Part shown: positions 28,165-36,279 of the stretch, in pieces
How positions within the stretch are numbered: position 1 is the first letter of the stretch
How the letters are laid out: every line of letters begins with the position of its first letter
DNA from: an uncultured Anaerolineae bacterium
Lineage (GTDB): Bacteria > Chloroflexota > Anaerolineae > J036 > Brachytrichaceae
Direction: 5' to 3'
Length of the DNA stretch: 64,000 bases
Assembly: GCA_938028725.1 (NCBI GenBank)
Contig: CALIMH010000001.1
Coordinates: 62,001 to 126,000, forward strand
Translations under genes and position numbers: made by a program
Notes under the pieces: model-generated
Databases searched by the model: none
What the model was told of the DNA's origin: nothing
The model's input: the letters and a program-made list of their open reading frames with translations, nothing else

Positions 28165-29564
28165 TTCAGGATGTAGTATGTGCCCTTCTTCTCGCCGATG
28201 CGCATCAACACACCCTTCTCCACCAAATCGGCCAAGTCGCTGCGCAAGGTTTCTGGCGTGACGCCGGTGCAGAGCGTCTGAAAGTCGCGGTTGGTAATGC
28301 GACCATGCGCGCGCACGTATTGCAGCGCCTTGATCTGGCGCTCGTTGAGCAGCAGGCCGGGCGGCAGCGGTGCGTCCAACGGTGGCAAGATGTTGTGCAT
28401 CGCCCGACGTTCGCGCGCGTTGGAGAGCGTGACAGTGAAGCTATACGTAGTGGCGTTGAACTTCGGCGCTGGATGCCCAGCTGCGACCATCTCTTCGATC
28501 ATACGGTCCACGCCTAAGCCCAGCTCCTCGATGTAGCCCCAGTAGAACAACCCCTGCACGATGCGCGGGTTGCGCGAGAAGTGCTCGTCCACGATGTTGT
28601 CGAGCGTGATGAAGCCGGCCAGGCCACCGGGTGAGATCACCTCTAGGCGGTCAGCGTATTTACGCACCTCAATGCGCCGGCCGCGCAGCCGATAGTCGCG
28701 GTGGCACACTGCGTTGACCAGCGCTTCGCGCACGGCAAACTCGGGGTATTCCAACACTTCCTCCCGCTCCAAACCGCGCACCACTGCGCCGACGCGCATT
28801 TCCTCGAGCACCACCTCCCAGGCGCGCTCAATCACGCGGGCGAGCGGGCCGTTGATCTCCTCGCGGCGGCCGTAGCCTGCGCGGCCGCTCTCGCTGCGCG
28901 GCTCCACGCCGGGGAACTTGACGAACACCAAGCCGCTTTGCGGCAGGAAGGCCTGGGGGTTCTTGCCGAACAGCAGGATGCCCGCCACGGTGGGGTTGCC
29001 TCGCGCGTCGAGCGCGCCGATCTCGTGCAGCAAGCTGGCGGCGCCGGCTGCATCGCGAGAGGGCAGGTCCATTTTGCGGCGTGTTCGAGCTTCTCGGTGT
29101 TCGAGGTATTCAGCCACCATCGCGTCGTCGAAGTCGGCCAGCGTTGCGCCGGGAACTGGCTCGGCCTCAAAGTCGCCTACTGCTTTGGAAGCCGACAGGC
29201 TACGGATTTGCGCGCCGGTTAGCACGCGGTTGTTGCTGCCGACGCGCACAAGGACTTGCCCATTGCTCAGCGAGTGCATGTCCACGCTGCGTGGCACGCG
29301 CACCGCCAGCATGAGCGTGTTGCCTTCGCCGCTGATGTCCTCGATGGTGGCACGCACCGGCGGCACAACTAGCGCCAATGCTTGGCGCAGCGCTGCCTCC
29401 AGCTCCTCCGGCGTCAGCGGATAGACACACCGCCCACGCTCGTCGTAGCCGATCAGGATCGTGCCCCCATCGGTGTTGGCAAACGCCACTAACGTCTCTG
29501 CCAACAACTGGATATCTGGTTTGACCAGCAGCGCCAAAATCTGGGATGATCGTTGCTGCGTCAT
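28161..29564 (-). CDS. AlbA_2 (Schlafen-like) domain regulator with HATPase_c_4 domain
   Basis: A 467-residue protein of the group often labelled RecG-like transcriptional regulator. Residues about 15-140 form an AlbA_2 / Schlafen-type domain (LAETLVAFANTDGGTILIGYD, VPRS...VRVGSNNR). The middle has a GHKL-like HATPase_c_4 region (EALVNAVCHRDY, RKYADRLEVISPGGL). The C-terminus, from about residue 400, looks like a winged helix (LNERQIKALQYVRAHGRITN). Members are thought to be nucleic-acid-binding regulators. Its stop overlaps the glycosyltransferase start, suggesting control of the surface-glycan genes. Its -10-like box lies 11 bases before the ATG. Confidence 0.8.
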   Translation of the reverse strand: MTQQRSSQILALLVKPDIQLLAETLVAFANTDGGTILIGYDERGRCVYPLTPEELEAALRQALALVVPPVRATIEDISGEGNTLMLAVRVPRSVDMHSLSNGQVLVRVGSNNRVLTGAQIRSLSASKAVGDFEAEPVPGATLADFDDAMVAEYLEHREARTRRKMDLPSRDAAGAASLLHEIGALDARGNPTVAGILLFGKNPQAFLPQSGLVFVKFPGVEPRSESGRAGYGRREEINGPLARVIERAWEVVLEEMRVGAVVRGLEREEVLEYPEFAVREALVNAVCHRDYRLRGRRIEVRKYADRLEVISPGGLAGFITLDNIVDEHFSRNPRIVQGLFYWGYIEELGLGVDRMIEEMVAAGHPAPKFNATTYSFTVTLSNARERRAMHNILPPLDAPLPPGLLLNERQIKALQYVRAHGRITNRDFQTLCTGVTPETLRSDLADLVEKGVLMRIGEKKGTYYILK

Positions 29565-29575
29565 GTCCCAAGCTG

Positions 29576-29581
29576 ATTATC
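29576..29581 (-). promoter_or_regulatory. -10-like box close to the AlbA_2 regulator start
   Basis: GATAAT on the minus strand ends 11 bases before the ATG at 29564; no ribosome binding site is visible. Confidence 0.35.
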
Positions 29582-29781
29582 TCTGCTTTTGCGCTTGCTG
29601 CACAGCACTAAATGAATCTAGCGCAACTTGTGTGACGTCATGGGCTAGGAGACGATGCATGTGTTGCGACCGCGCGCTGGCCCTCAGCCGGCGGTGTGAT
29701 TGCTGGAGGTGAGGAGGCCTTGAATATCAAGATGCCGCTACAGCGAACGCTTCCTCTGGACCGCCTTACCACGCAGCCGGG

Positions 29782-30828
29782 ATGTTGAACGCAACGAACG
29801 CTATCTCCACACGTCTTGTCGCGGCCGATGCTGCTGCAATCCGCGAGGCTGCGCAGTTGATCCGCGCGGGTGAGCTTGTCGCGTTCCCTACCGAGACGGT
29901 GTATGGGCTGGGGGCGAGTGCGCTCGATCCACAAGCCCTCGCTCGCGTCTTCCAGGTAAAGCAGCGCCCCCTCAATGACCCTCTGATCGTCCACTTGTGT
30001 GCTGATGCGCGATCGCCTCAGGCATGGCAAGCGCTGGGATTGGTAGATGCGCTCAGCGAGCTTCAGACGAGGCGTGCCGTCGCACTGCTTGATCGCTTTG
30101 CGCCTGGGCCGCTCACGCTAGTGTTGCCGCGCGGCGCGCGTGCGCCCGCACTGCTCAGCGCTGGCTTGGACACTGTCGCGCTGCGCGTCCCAAGCCACCC
30201 GGTGGCGCAGGCGTTGCTATGTGAGGCGGGTGTGCCTATCGCTGCGCCCAGCGCCAATCGCTTCGGCCACGTCAGCCCCACCACGGCGCAGCATGTGCTT
30301 GAGGACCTCGGCGGGCGCATCCACTTGATCCTAGATGGCGGGCCAACGCCGATCGGCGTCGAGAGCACGGTGGTTGACCTGTGCAGTGAGCCGCCGCGCG
30401 TCTTGCGGCCGGGCAGCATCTCGCGCGAACAGATCGCCCAGGTGCTTGGCACGCCGATTCAGTTGGGCCATGCCAAGCTCCGCGAGTCCGAAGCAGCGCC
30501 GGCGCCGGGGATGCTAGCGCGCCACTATGCCCCACGAGTGCCGCTCATCCTCTGCAGCGATACCGATGAATTGCTGCTTCAGCACGCGCAGCTTCGCGCG
30601 CAGGGCAAACGCGCCGGCGCGCTGCTACGCGATAGCCAACGCCACGCTTGCGCCCACGTTCAGCCCCACTACCTGCTGGGCGAAACGCCAGAGCAAATCG
30701 CGCAGCGCCTCTATGCCGGCCTGCGCGCACTGGAGAGCGCCGACGTGGATGCCATCCTAGTCTGTCCGCCGGCCGGCTCAGGGCTGGCCGAGGCTATCGC
30801 CGATCGCCTGCGCCGAGCTGCGTCCTGA
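29782..30828 (+). CDS. tsaC: L-threonylcarbamoyladenylate synthase (Sua5 type)
   Basis: Makes threonylcarbamoyl-AMP from threonine, bicarbonate and ATP for t6A modification of ANN-decoding tRNAs. The 348-residue protein is the long Sua5 form. The catalytic YrdC domain has LVAFPTETVYGLGA and KQRPLNDPLIVHL, the PSAN motif (APSANRFGHVSPTTA), and TVVDLCSEPPRVLRPGSIS. A C-terminal Sua5 domain follows the linker GMLARHYAPRVPLIL. The gene precedes ruvA by 60 bases on the same strand. No tsaD, tsaB or tsaE is in the window. Confidence 0.94.
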   Translation: MLNATNAISTRLVAADAAAIREAAQLIRAGELVAFPTETVYGLGASALDPQALARVFQVKQRPLNDPLIVHLCADARSPQAWQALGLVDALSELQTRRAVALLDRFAPGPLTLVLPRGARAPALLSAGLDTVALRVPSHPVAQALLCEAGVPIAAPSANRFGHVSPTTAQHVLEDLGGRIHLILDGGPTPIGVESTVVDLCSEPPRVLRPGSISREQIAQVLGTPIQLGHAKLRESEAAPAPGMLARHYAPRVPLILCSDTDELLLQHAQLRAQGKRAGALLRDSQRHACAHVQPHYLLGETPEQIAQRLYAGLRALESADVDAILVCPPAGSGLAEAIADRLRRAAS

Positions 30829-30888
30829 CGCTGCGCTTTGCACCAAGCCGATGTGCCTCCGCCGAGCGCGATAATCCAGCCCAGCATC

Positions 30889-31470
30889 ATGATCGCACGC
30901 TTACGTGGAACTCCGCTTGTCATCAAACCGCCGGTGGCTGTTGTGGATGTGCAGGGCATTGGCTTTAAGGTGACGTGCTCGCGGGCGGCGTTGGATGAGC
31001 TGGAGATCAGCAAACCTTGCGATTTGCACACCCACTTGATCGTGGGTGAAAACGAACTCGCGCTCTACGGTTTTGTGGACGATGACGAGTTGAGCTTGTT
31101 CGTGCTGCTGATCAGTGTGCAGAGCGTTGGCCCGCGCACCGCGTTGGCGTTGCTGTCGCACATGTCCCCAAAGGCGGCCAGGGCGGCCATAGCCGAGCAG
31201 CGCGCCGACGTGCTGGCGCAAGTGCCAGGCGTCGGCAAAAAGACAGCAGAGAAGATCATCTTTGCTCTCAAGGGCAAGATGTCGGTCTTGATGGGCGATA
31301 ACCTTTCTGCAGCAAGTCAGGCGCAGGACGCTGAGGTGATCGCGGCGCTCACTTCGCTGGGCTTCAGCTTAGTGGAGGCCCAAGCAGCGCTTGCTGCTCT
31401 GCCCCGCGATGAGTCGCTCGACCTGGAAGAGAAGATTCGCCGCGCCCTGGCTTACTTGGGCCTGAAGTGA
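30889..31470 (+). CDS. ruvA: Holliday junction branch migration protein RuvA
   Basis: RuvA binds four-way DNA junctions and loads the RuvB motor. I use the ATG at 30889 because it gives the canonical N-terminus MIARLRGTPL; the upstream frame begins with TTG and adds unrelated residues. The 193-residue protein has the OB domain, two helix-hairpin-helix motifs (VQSVGPRTALALLSHM; VPGVGKKTAEKIIFALKGKM) and the small C-terminal domain III (VIAALTSLGFSLVEAQAALA) that contacts RuvB. Neither ruvB nor ruvC is in the window. Its last 19 bases overlap the convergent methyltransferase gene. Confidence 0.95.
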   Translation: MIARLRGTPLVIKPPVAVVDVQGIGFKVTCSRAALDELEISKPCDLHTHLIVGENELALYGFVDDDELSLFVLLISVQSVGPRTALALLSHMSPKAARAAIAEQRADVLAQVPGVGKKTAEKIIFALKGKMSVLMGDNLSAASQAQDAEVIAALTSLGFSLVEAQAALAALPRDESLDLEEKIRRALAYLGLK

Positions 31471-32093
31471 GCCGCGCTTGCTGAAGTGGCTGTAGGCGTG
31501 AAGCGCAGGGCGTAGCTCAGCCAGTTGCGTTCAGCTCGCTCCAAGCGAAAGCCGGCTGCCTCGACCCATTGCCGGGTGACGTGCCAGGGGACAAACTCCG
31601 GCGCCAGCCACTCTTCGCCCACCAGCAACGCCCCGCTGGGCTTGAGCACGCGGCGCACCTCCTGCAACGCCTGCGCCCGCGCTGCGATCATCGGCAGCAC
31701 TGCGATCAGCACCACGCGGTCAAATGAGGCATCGGCAAACGGCAGCCGCAACGCTGTGGCCCGACAGAGCGCTGCAGCTGCTGCGCGCCCCTGCGCGCGT
31801 GCAAGCATTCCCCACTGCACATCTATGCCCACTGCCAAGCCGCGTGGCACAGCTTCGGCAAACGCTTTCAGCAACGCACTATTGCCACAGCCGACCTCCA
31901 GAATGTGGTGATCCGGTGCCACGTCGAGTAGCTGCACCAGCCGCTCCGGCGCACGATAGGCAAGCCGCCAGGGGTGAACCAACATCGGTGCAACTGCCAC
32001 AGGCGTGATGAGATGAAAGCGCTTCGTCGCCCAGCGCACGCTGGTAAAGGCGCCCACGAGCATCCCTGCTGCAAACCAGCCCCAGTGGCGCAT
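31452..32093 (-). CDS. Membrane-anchored SAM-dependent methyltransferase
   Basis: A 213-residue class I methyltransferase. A hydrophobic N-terminal stretch (GWFAAGMLVGAF) may anchor it. The SAM-binding motif I is ILEVGCGNSALLKAFAE, with VGIDVQ at the end of strand 2 and LPFADASFDRVVLIAVLPMI as motif IV; VRRVLKPSGALLV follows. I use the ATG at 32093 because it lies one base past the stop of the upstream gene (TGAAATG). Its substrate is unknown. The 3' end overlaps ruvA by 19 bases on the opposite strand. Confidence 0.82.
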   Translation of the reverse strand: MRHWGWFAAGMLVGAFTSVRWATKRFHLITPVAVAPMLVHPWRLAYRAPERLVQLLDVAPDHHILEVGCGNSALLKAFAEAVPRGLAVGIDVQWGMLARAQGRAAAAALCRATALRLPFADASFDRVVLIAVLPMIAARAQALQEVRRVLKPSGALLVGEEWLAPEFVPWHVTRQWVEAAGFRLERAERNWLSYALRFTPTATSASAAHFRPK

Positions 32094-32094
32094 T

Positions 32095-32631
32095 TCACTC
32101 CGCTTTCCATTCCGGGTGCGCTTCCAAAATCCAACTGACCAGCTCATCGCGGTCTACGAGTACACAGCCGAGCCGCGCTGCTAGCTGGCGCGCGTCCGCG
32201 CGAAAGTAGCCGCTGGTGATGATCATCGCGCTGGTGCAGCCGAGCGCAGCTTTGCGCTGTTCCACCAAGCGCACTGTCGCTGCAGAGATAGCCTTGTTGT
32301 AGCGCAGCGTCAGCGCCAAGCGCGGGCCTTGCGGCGTTTGGGCCAGCAGCAGCGTGAGTGGCGTCGGTTCTGTGTCGGGGTCTGCCTCCAACGGTTGGAC
32401 AGCGTAGCCGCGCTTTGTCAGCAAAGCGAGGATGTAATCGCGGAACGCGACTTGGCTCATTGAGTCTAAACCGGCGAGTGTGGCCACACGCTCGTTTGTT
32501 TGGCGGGTCTGCTGTTGCTGAGCCTGATCGCGCGCGAACGCCAAAGCGACAGCGAGGAGAAAAGCGAAGCTCAACAAGATAGGCACCCCCAGGCACGTTG
32601 CAGCGGAGGGTAGCTCTGTGGGCAACAGCAT
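32095..32631 (-). CDS. Membrane-anchored, degenerate Mrr-like restriction-fold protein
   Basis: A 178-residue protein with one N-terminal membrane helix (about residues 14-33), a Gln-rich stalk, and a domain resembling the Mrr_cat endonuclease fold. The match includes FRDYILALLTKRGYAV at the start, TSAMIITSGYFRADARQLAA, and LGCVLVDRDELVSWI at the end. In active enzymes the middle reads like VQVKRY; here it is LALTLRYNK, so the catalytic lysine and preceding Gln appear missing, as does the usual Asp. It probably does not cut DNA. It sits 7 bases after the TPR-TolB gene and one base before the methyltransferase gene, so all three form an operon. Confidence 0.6.
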   Translation of the reverse strand: MLLPTELPSAATCLGVPILLSFAFLLAVALAFARDQAQQQQTRQTNERVATLAGLDSMSQVAFRDYILALLTKRGYAVQPLEADPDTEPTPLTLLLAQTPQGPRLALTLRYNKAISAATVRLVEQRKAALGCTSAMIITSGYFRADARQLAARLGCVLVDRDELVSWILEAHPEWKAE

Positions 32632-32638
32632 CACGTGG

Positions 32639-34255
32639 CTAGTTTGTCCAAAGCAGCCGCTCGCTCTGCCAAGCAGGGAACTCAACGCCCAAGTCAATTT
32701 GCTTGACGGGGTTGCTGCCGTCCGCGTTCATGATCCAGATTCCCCATAGCCCATCGCGGTTAGAGAGGAAGGCGATGCGGCTGCCGTCTGGAGAGAAGGT
32801 TGGGGCCACGCTGGTCGCGCCGTAGCCGGTCAGCTGTTGGAACTCGCCATTGAGCGAGACTGTGTAAATTTCCCAGGCGCCGCTGTAGTTGGACGTGTAG
32901 ATGAGCTTGTTGCCGTCGGGCGACCACTGCATGTTGATGTCGCCGGCGAATGAAGTCAGGCGGCGCACATCGGATGGGTTATCAGGCGCGATGAGATGAA
33001 TGCCGCACAAGTCGCTGCAGCCCTGGAAAGCGATGTAGCCGTTTGGCCCCCACGCCGGATAGTTGCCGTTCACCAACACGCTTGGTGCAGAGCCATCGGT
33101 GTTTGCCACTATCACGCGCCATGTGCCCTCCTGGAAAGCGGCGTAGGTGATGCGCTGGCGATCGGGTGAGAAGCTAGGCCGCACCAGTGGCTGTGGCCCT
33201 TGTCCCACTTGTGTAGCCGTGTTGCGCGCCGCCTGATACACAAAATGCAGGTATTGGTTGGTGACTGGATCGAAGCGGCTGAAATACAGCTTGCCGACCA
33301 CGCCGGCCAGGTTGGGGATCGTGAATGATAGGCCGTTGCTCGATTCGCTGGAGATGCTCGGCCCAAGCACGCACTCCTGCTCGGCGATTGCTTTGCGCTG
33401 AGCGATCTCCGGCGATTCACCCATCGCTAGGGCAGCGGCATACTTCTCCACCGACTCGCACCATCGCCCGGCCTGGCTGTAAGCATCGCCGGCGCCGATG
33501 TAGGCGTCGCGCAGACGGCGGCGCACGTCTCGGTAGTTCGGCGCTAGGCTCTGCAGGTTAGCGAACTCGCGGATCGCTCGCTCCCAATCTGCACCGAAGT
33601 AGTACAGCGCGCTCTGATACCGCGCCGCCAGTGCGCGCTCGCCTTCCACCGCATTGCTGAGCGGGCGAATTTGCTCTGCGCGCTCCAGGTCGAACAGTCC
33701 GGCCTCGATCTCGCTGCCGCGCAGCCGCGCCAGGCCGCGTGCCACCAGCGCCTGGTGCAGCATGGCGTCCACCTCGGCGCGCCGAAAGGTGGGGTCGTAG
33801 GCAATGAGCTGCTCGGCTAAGCTGATGGCGCGGTCCCATGCGCTGCTTGCCATTGCAGCTTGTAGCGCAGTGAACAACTCGCCCCTGTTCACAATGACCG
33901 GTGTAGGAGTTGGCGTTGGGGTGGGTGTTTGGGCCACGATAGCAGTGGCGAGCAGTTGGCGCACGCCGAAGTTCTCCGGCTGATAAAGCAGAATGTACTC
34001 AAAGTTGGCCTGCGCCAGCTCGTACTGGCCGGCGCGAAGCAGATCATTCCCTTTCTGCAGGCGCTCAACGAGCGCTGCGGCGACTGTTGCCGTGTGGCGG
34101 ATTTGCGCTACGCGCTGTCCGTCCCGTGCGCCAGCAAACGCCGACAGGCCCACCGCACTCACAACTGCGCACAGTACTGTTAGCCCCAGCAGCCCATACA
34201 ACACCCGCCGCGAGACACGTGGGCGAGGGGCGGAGGAGGACTTGGAATCTGCCAT
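32639..34255 (-). CDS. Membrane-anchored TPR and TolB-like beta-propeller protein
   Basis: A 538-residue protein. A basic N-terminus and one membrane helix (about 20-42) are followed by helical TPR-like repeats (LLRAGQYELAQANFEYILLY; then AIREFANLQSLAPNYRDVRR). A Thr/Pro linker (PTPTPTPTPV, near residue 115) separates them. The C-terminal 200 residues contain PD40 repeats of TolB type: FSPDRQRITYAAF, WSPDGNKLIYTSN and FSPDGSRIAFLSNRDGLWGI. These give a partial beta-propeller outside the membrane. The domain mix suggests protein-protein scaffolding; no activity can be assigned. TATAAT lies 14 bases before the ATG. Confidence 0.78.
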   Translation of the reverse strand: MADSKSSSAPRPRVSRRVLYGLLGLTVLCAVVSAVGLSAFAGARDGQRVAQIRHTATVAAALVERLQKGNDLLRAGQYELAQANFEYILLYQPENFGVRQLLATAIVAQTPTPTPTPTPVIVNRGELFTALQAAMASSAWDRAISLAEQLIAYDPTFRRAEVDAMLHQALVARGLARLRGSEIEAGLFDLERAEQIRPLSNAVEGERALAARYQSALYYFGADWERAIREFANLQSLAPNYRDVRRRLRDAYIGAGDAYSQAGRWCESVEKYAAALAMGESPEIAQRKAIAEQECVLGPSISSESSNGLSFTIPNLAGVVGKLYFSRFDPVTNQYLHFVYQAARNTATQVGQGPQPLVRPSFSPDRQRITYAAFQEGTWRVIVANTDGSAPSVLVNGNYPAWGPNGYIAFQGCSDLCGIHLIAPDNPSDVRRLTSFAGDINMQWSPDGNKLIYTSNYSGAWEIYTVSLNGEFQQLTGYGATSVAPTFSPDGSRIAFLSNRDGLWGIWIMNADGSNPVKQIDLGVEFPAWQSERLLWTN

Positions 34256-34269
34256 GCTGGTAAGAGGGG

Positions 34270-34296
34270 ATTATAGGGAACGCGCGGGCTTACAAT
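34270..34296. promoter_or_regulatory. Compact divergent promoter pair
   Basis: TATAAT on the minus strand (34270-34275) reads into the TPR-TolB gene (14-base gap to the start). TACAAT on the plus strand (34291-34296) reads into nif3 (7-base gap to the GTG). Their expected -35 regions would overlap. Neither gene has a ribosome binding site. Confidence 0.5.
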
Positions 34297-34303
34297 TGCT
34301 GCG

Positions 34304-35059
34304 GTGGATGCACAAGAACTCTTGGCATACCTCGATCACTACCTGGAGATCGGGCGATATGCCGACCGCAGCAACAACGGCCTGCAAGTGCAATGCCCGG
34401 ATAGGGTCACGCGGATCGCGTTGGCTGTGGATGCTTGTTTGGCTAGTTTCGAGCAGGCGGTTGCATGGGGTGCACAGTTGCTGATCGTGCACCACGGCTT
34501 GTTTTGGTCGGAGCACATTCAAGTGATCGGGGCACACTATCGCCGGCTGCGCACGTTGATAATGGGCAATTGTGGCTTATATGCTGCTCATATCCCCTTG
34601 GACGCCCATCCCGAGGTGGGCAACAACATCCAGCTTGCGCGTGTGCTCGGCCTTGAGGACATCGAGCGGTGGGGACGGCACAAGGGGGACCTGATCGGCT
34701 GGACCGGCACGTTGCCGCAGCCTCAAACGCCCGAGCAACTTCGACGCATGCTAGAGGCGCACATTGGCCCGGCTCGATTCATGCAGCTCTGCGCTGAGCG
34801 GCCGCTTTGCCGGCGCGTTGCAATTTGCAGCGGCTTTGGTATTTCGTTGCTGGACCAGGCCCTAGAGGCTGGAGCCGACACGTTCGTGACCGGTGAGCCG
34901 TCTCACGTGTGGGCGCAACCCGTGGCTGAGCGTCCGATCAACGTCATTTACGGCGGCCATTACAACACCGAGACAGTGGGCCTCAAGGCGCTTGCAGCCC
35001 ATCTTGCGGCGCGCTTTGACCTACAGGCGCACTTCATTGACCTGCCGACCCAACTGTAG
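34304..35059 (+). CDS. NIF3-like dinuclear metal protein
   Basis: A 251-residue member of the NIF3/YqfO/YbgI family, which forms toroidal hexamers with a two-metal site in each subunit. Conserved ligands are visible: His63-His64 in LLIVHHGLFW, Asp100 in AAHIPLDAHPEVGNN, and a C-terminal GGHYNTETVGL with His and Glu. A GTP-cyclohydrolase-like role has been proposed for some members, but the cellular function is not settled. The start is GTG with TACAAT 7 bases before it, so the transcript is likely leaderless. Its 3' end overlaps a broken gene on the other strand. Confidence 0.9.
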   Translation: MDAQELLAYLDHYLEIGRYADRSNNGLQVQCPDRVTRIALAVDACLASFEQAVAWGAQLLIVHHGLFWSEHIQVIGAHYRRLRTLIMGNCGLYAAHIPLDAHPEVGNNIQLARVLGLEDIERWGRHKGDLIGWTGTLPQPQTPEQLRRMLEAHIGPARFMQLCAERPLCRRVAICSGFGISLLDQALEAGADTFVTGEPSHVWAQPVAERPINVIYGGHYNTETVGLKALAAHLAARFDLQAHFIDLPTQL

Positions 35060-35860
35060 CCAGCATAACCATGGTGTCCCGCTGCAAGTCAAAATACTCG
35101 CGCCAGCGGTAGAAGCGTCCTTCTTGCACCACGCCGATGTTGATATCCTGGTCTGCGGCGCGTGCACCGGTGCAGCGGTCGGTGCATATCCAAGTCTGAT
35201 GGATGGCCAAAAAGTCGCCGCTGTAGATCACGCCGTGCACATCCACACAGGTGTCGGCGTAGTGCTGGCCATAGAGGGCGACCATCGTACGTAGCTGCCC
35301 ATGGCCACGGACGACGGTCAAGCTGGTGTGGAGCACGCTATCGGGGCGTGGCAGTTCACCACCACGTCGGCATTGCTGCATCCCCAGCCGCTCAGCGTGT
35401 GTCGAAAGTGCAACGAGAGGACTCCTCGTAGGTCATGTCGCGCGTGCGAGGAGGGAGGAGCCGGCCATGGCTCAGGGCGCAGCGATGTATCAGCATACAC
35501 CTCGCGCTGTGTGCTGTGATCACTGTGGATGTGCAGCTTGCAGATACAGCCGGCCGGCGCCTCCGCGATCAGCGCCTGTTCGATCTCCTGCCAATGCACA
35601 CCGTCTGAGCTGACGCGCCACGCCCACGCCGCTGCCCAGTAGTGCTGCTCACGCTGATTGTGAAAAGCGCGCCGAACCTGTAGCTACACGTGCGGTGTAC
35701 GCCGGAGGGTATGGTGAACCCAGCCGGCCACCGGCTCGATGCCGATCCCGGTGTGTTCATCGAGGGTGACGGTAGGGTGGTTGCTGAAGCAGGCGAGCAC
35801 ACCCTGTAGGTCTGCGGATTGCCACGCTTGCGCGAGCCTTACGATGGGGGAGAGAGACAC
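35034..35860 (-). pseudogene. Broken NTF2/SnoaL-like gene
   Basis: A coding remnant filling the gap between nif3 and the SCP2 gene. It starts at GTG 35860, one base after the SCP2 stop, reading VSLSPIVRLAQAWQSADLQG and then CFSNHPTVTLDEHTG, which resembles the start of SnoaL/NTF2-like ligand-binding proteins. After 58 codons an in-frame TAG (35684-35686) interrupts it. The same frame then continues with YWAAAWAWRVSSDGVHWQEI and a stretch ending in KLHIHSD. A frame change between about 35440 and 35381 is needed to reach the last part (VIYSGDFLAIHQTWIC, then GRFYRWREYFDLQRDT). The two halves may be two NTF2-like domains. A sequencing error is possible but two lesions make decay more likely. Confidence 0.6.
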
Positions 35861-35861
35861 T

Positions 35862-36179
35862 TCAAGACATGAACATGCGCTGGAAGCGCATCATCAGGCC
35901 CAAGTCGCCGGCGATCTTGAGGCGGCCGGTCATGAAGGCGCGCGTGGGGTCCAAATTGCCTAACGCGATGGCCACCCAGTCCTTAGCGTCCACGTGAATG
36001 GTGACGGAGGGCTTCTCGACCGTGCCCTCCTCGAGGGCAACCTGTCCTTCTCGGATGGTGATGGCGTAGTTGCCGCCTCCTTCGCCGGTGGCGTTCAGCT
36101 GAACGATGGCATTCACACCCTTTGCAGCGGCCGGGTCAAACTTCTGTAGCATCTGGCGCAGCGTCTCAAGCACGGTCAT
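35862..36179 (-). CDS. SCP2 sterol-binding-type domain protein
   Basis: A 105-residue stand-alone SCP2 domain, a fold that binds lipids or acyl chains in a hydrophobic tunnel. Family pattern is clear: NAIVQLNATGEGGGNYAITI, then GTVEKPSVTIHVDAKDWVAIALGNLDP and TRAFMTGRLKIAGDLGLMMRF. I use the ATG at 36179, preceded by AGGA; the longer frame adds 46 residues of low-complexity shadow. TATAAT at 36213-36218 on the minus strand is a likely -10 box. It is followed after one base by the broken NTF2-like gene, so the two were once an operon. Confidence 0.88.
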   Translation of the reverse strand: MTVLETLRQMLQKFDPAAAKGVNAIVQLNATGEGGGNYAITIREGQVALEEGTVEKPSVTIHVDAKDWVAIALGNLDPTRAFMTGRLKIAGDLGLMMRFQRMFMS

Positions 36180-36212
36180 TCCTGTGTCGCTCCAAGCTGA
36201 GTTTGAGTAGCA

Positions 36213-36218
36213 ATTATA
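36213..36218 (-). promoter_or_regulatory. -10 box for the SCP2 gene
   Basis: TATAAT on the minus strand, 33 bases upstream of the SCP2 ATG. No convincing -35 box. Confidence 0.45.
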
Positions 36219-36279
36219 GAGATTCAGCGTGACACGCCTGGGCGCCGAGCGCTTGTTGTGCGGCATGGCCTGACGAAGC

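Noticed and set aside
33880-33925. Thr-Pro repeat as a tandem-repeat locus
   Set aside because: It encodes a short PT linker between two domains of the TPR-TolB protein.
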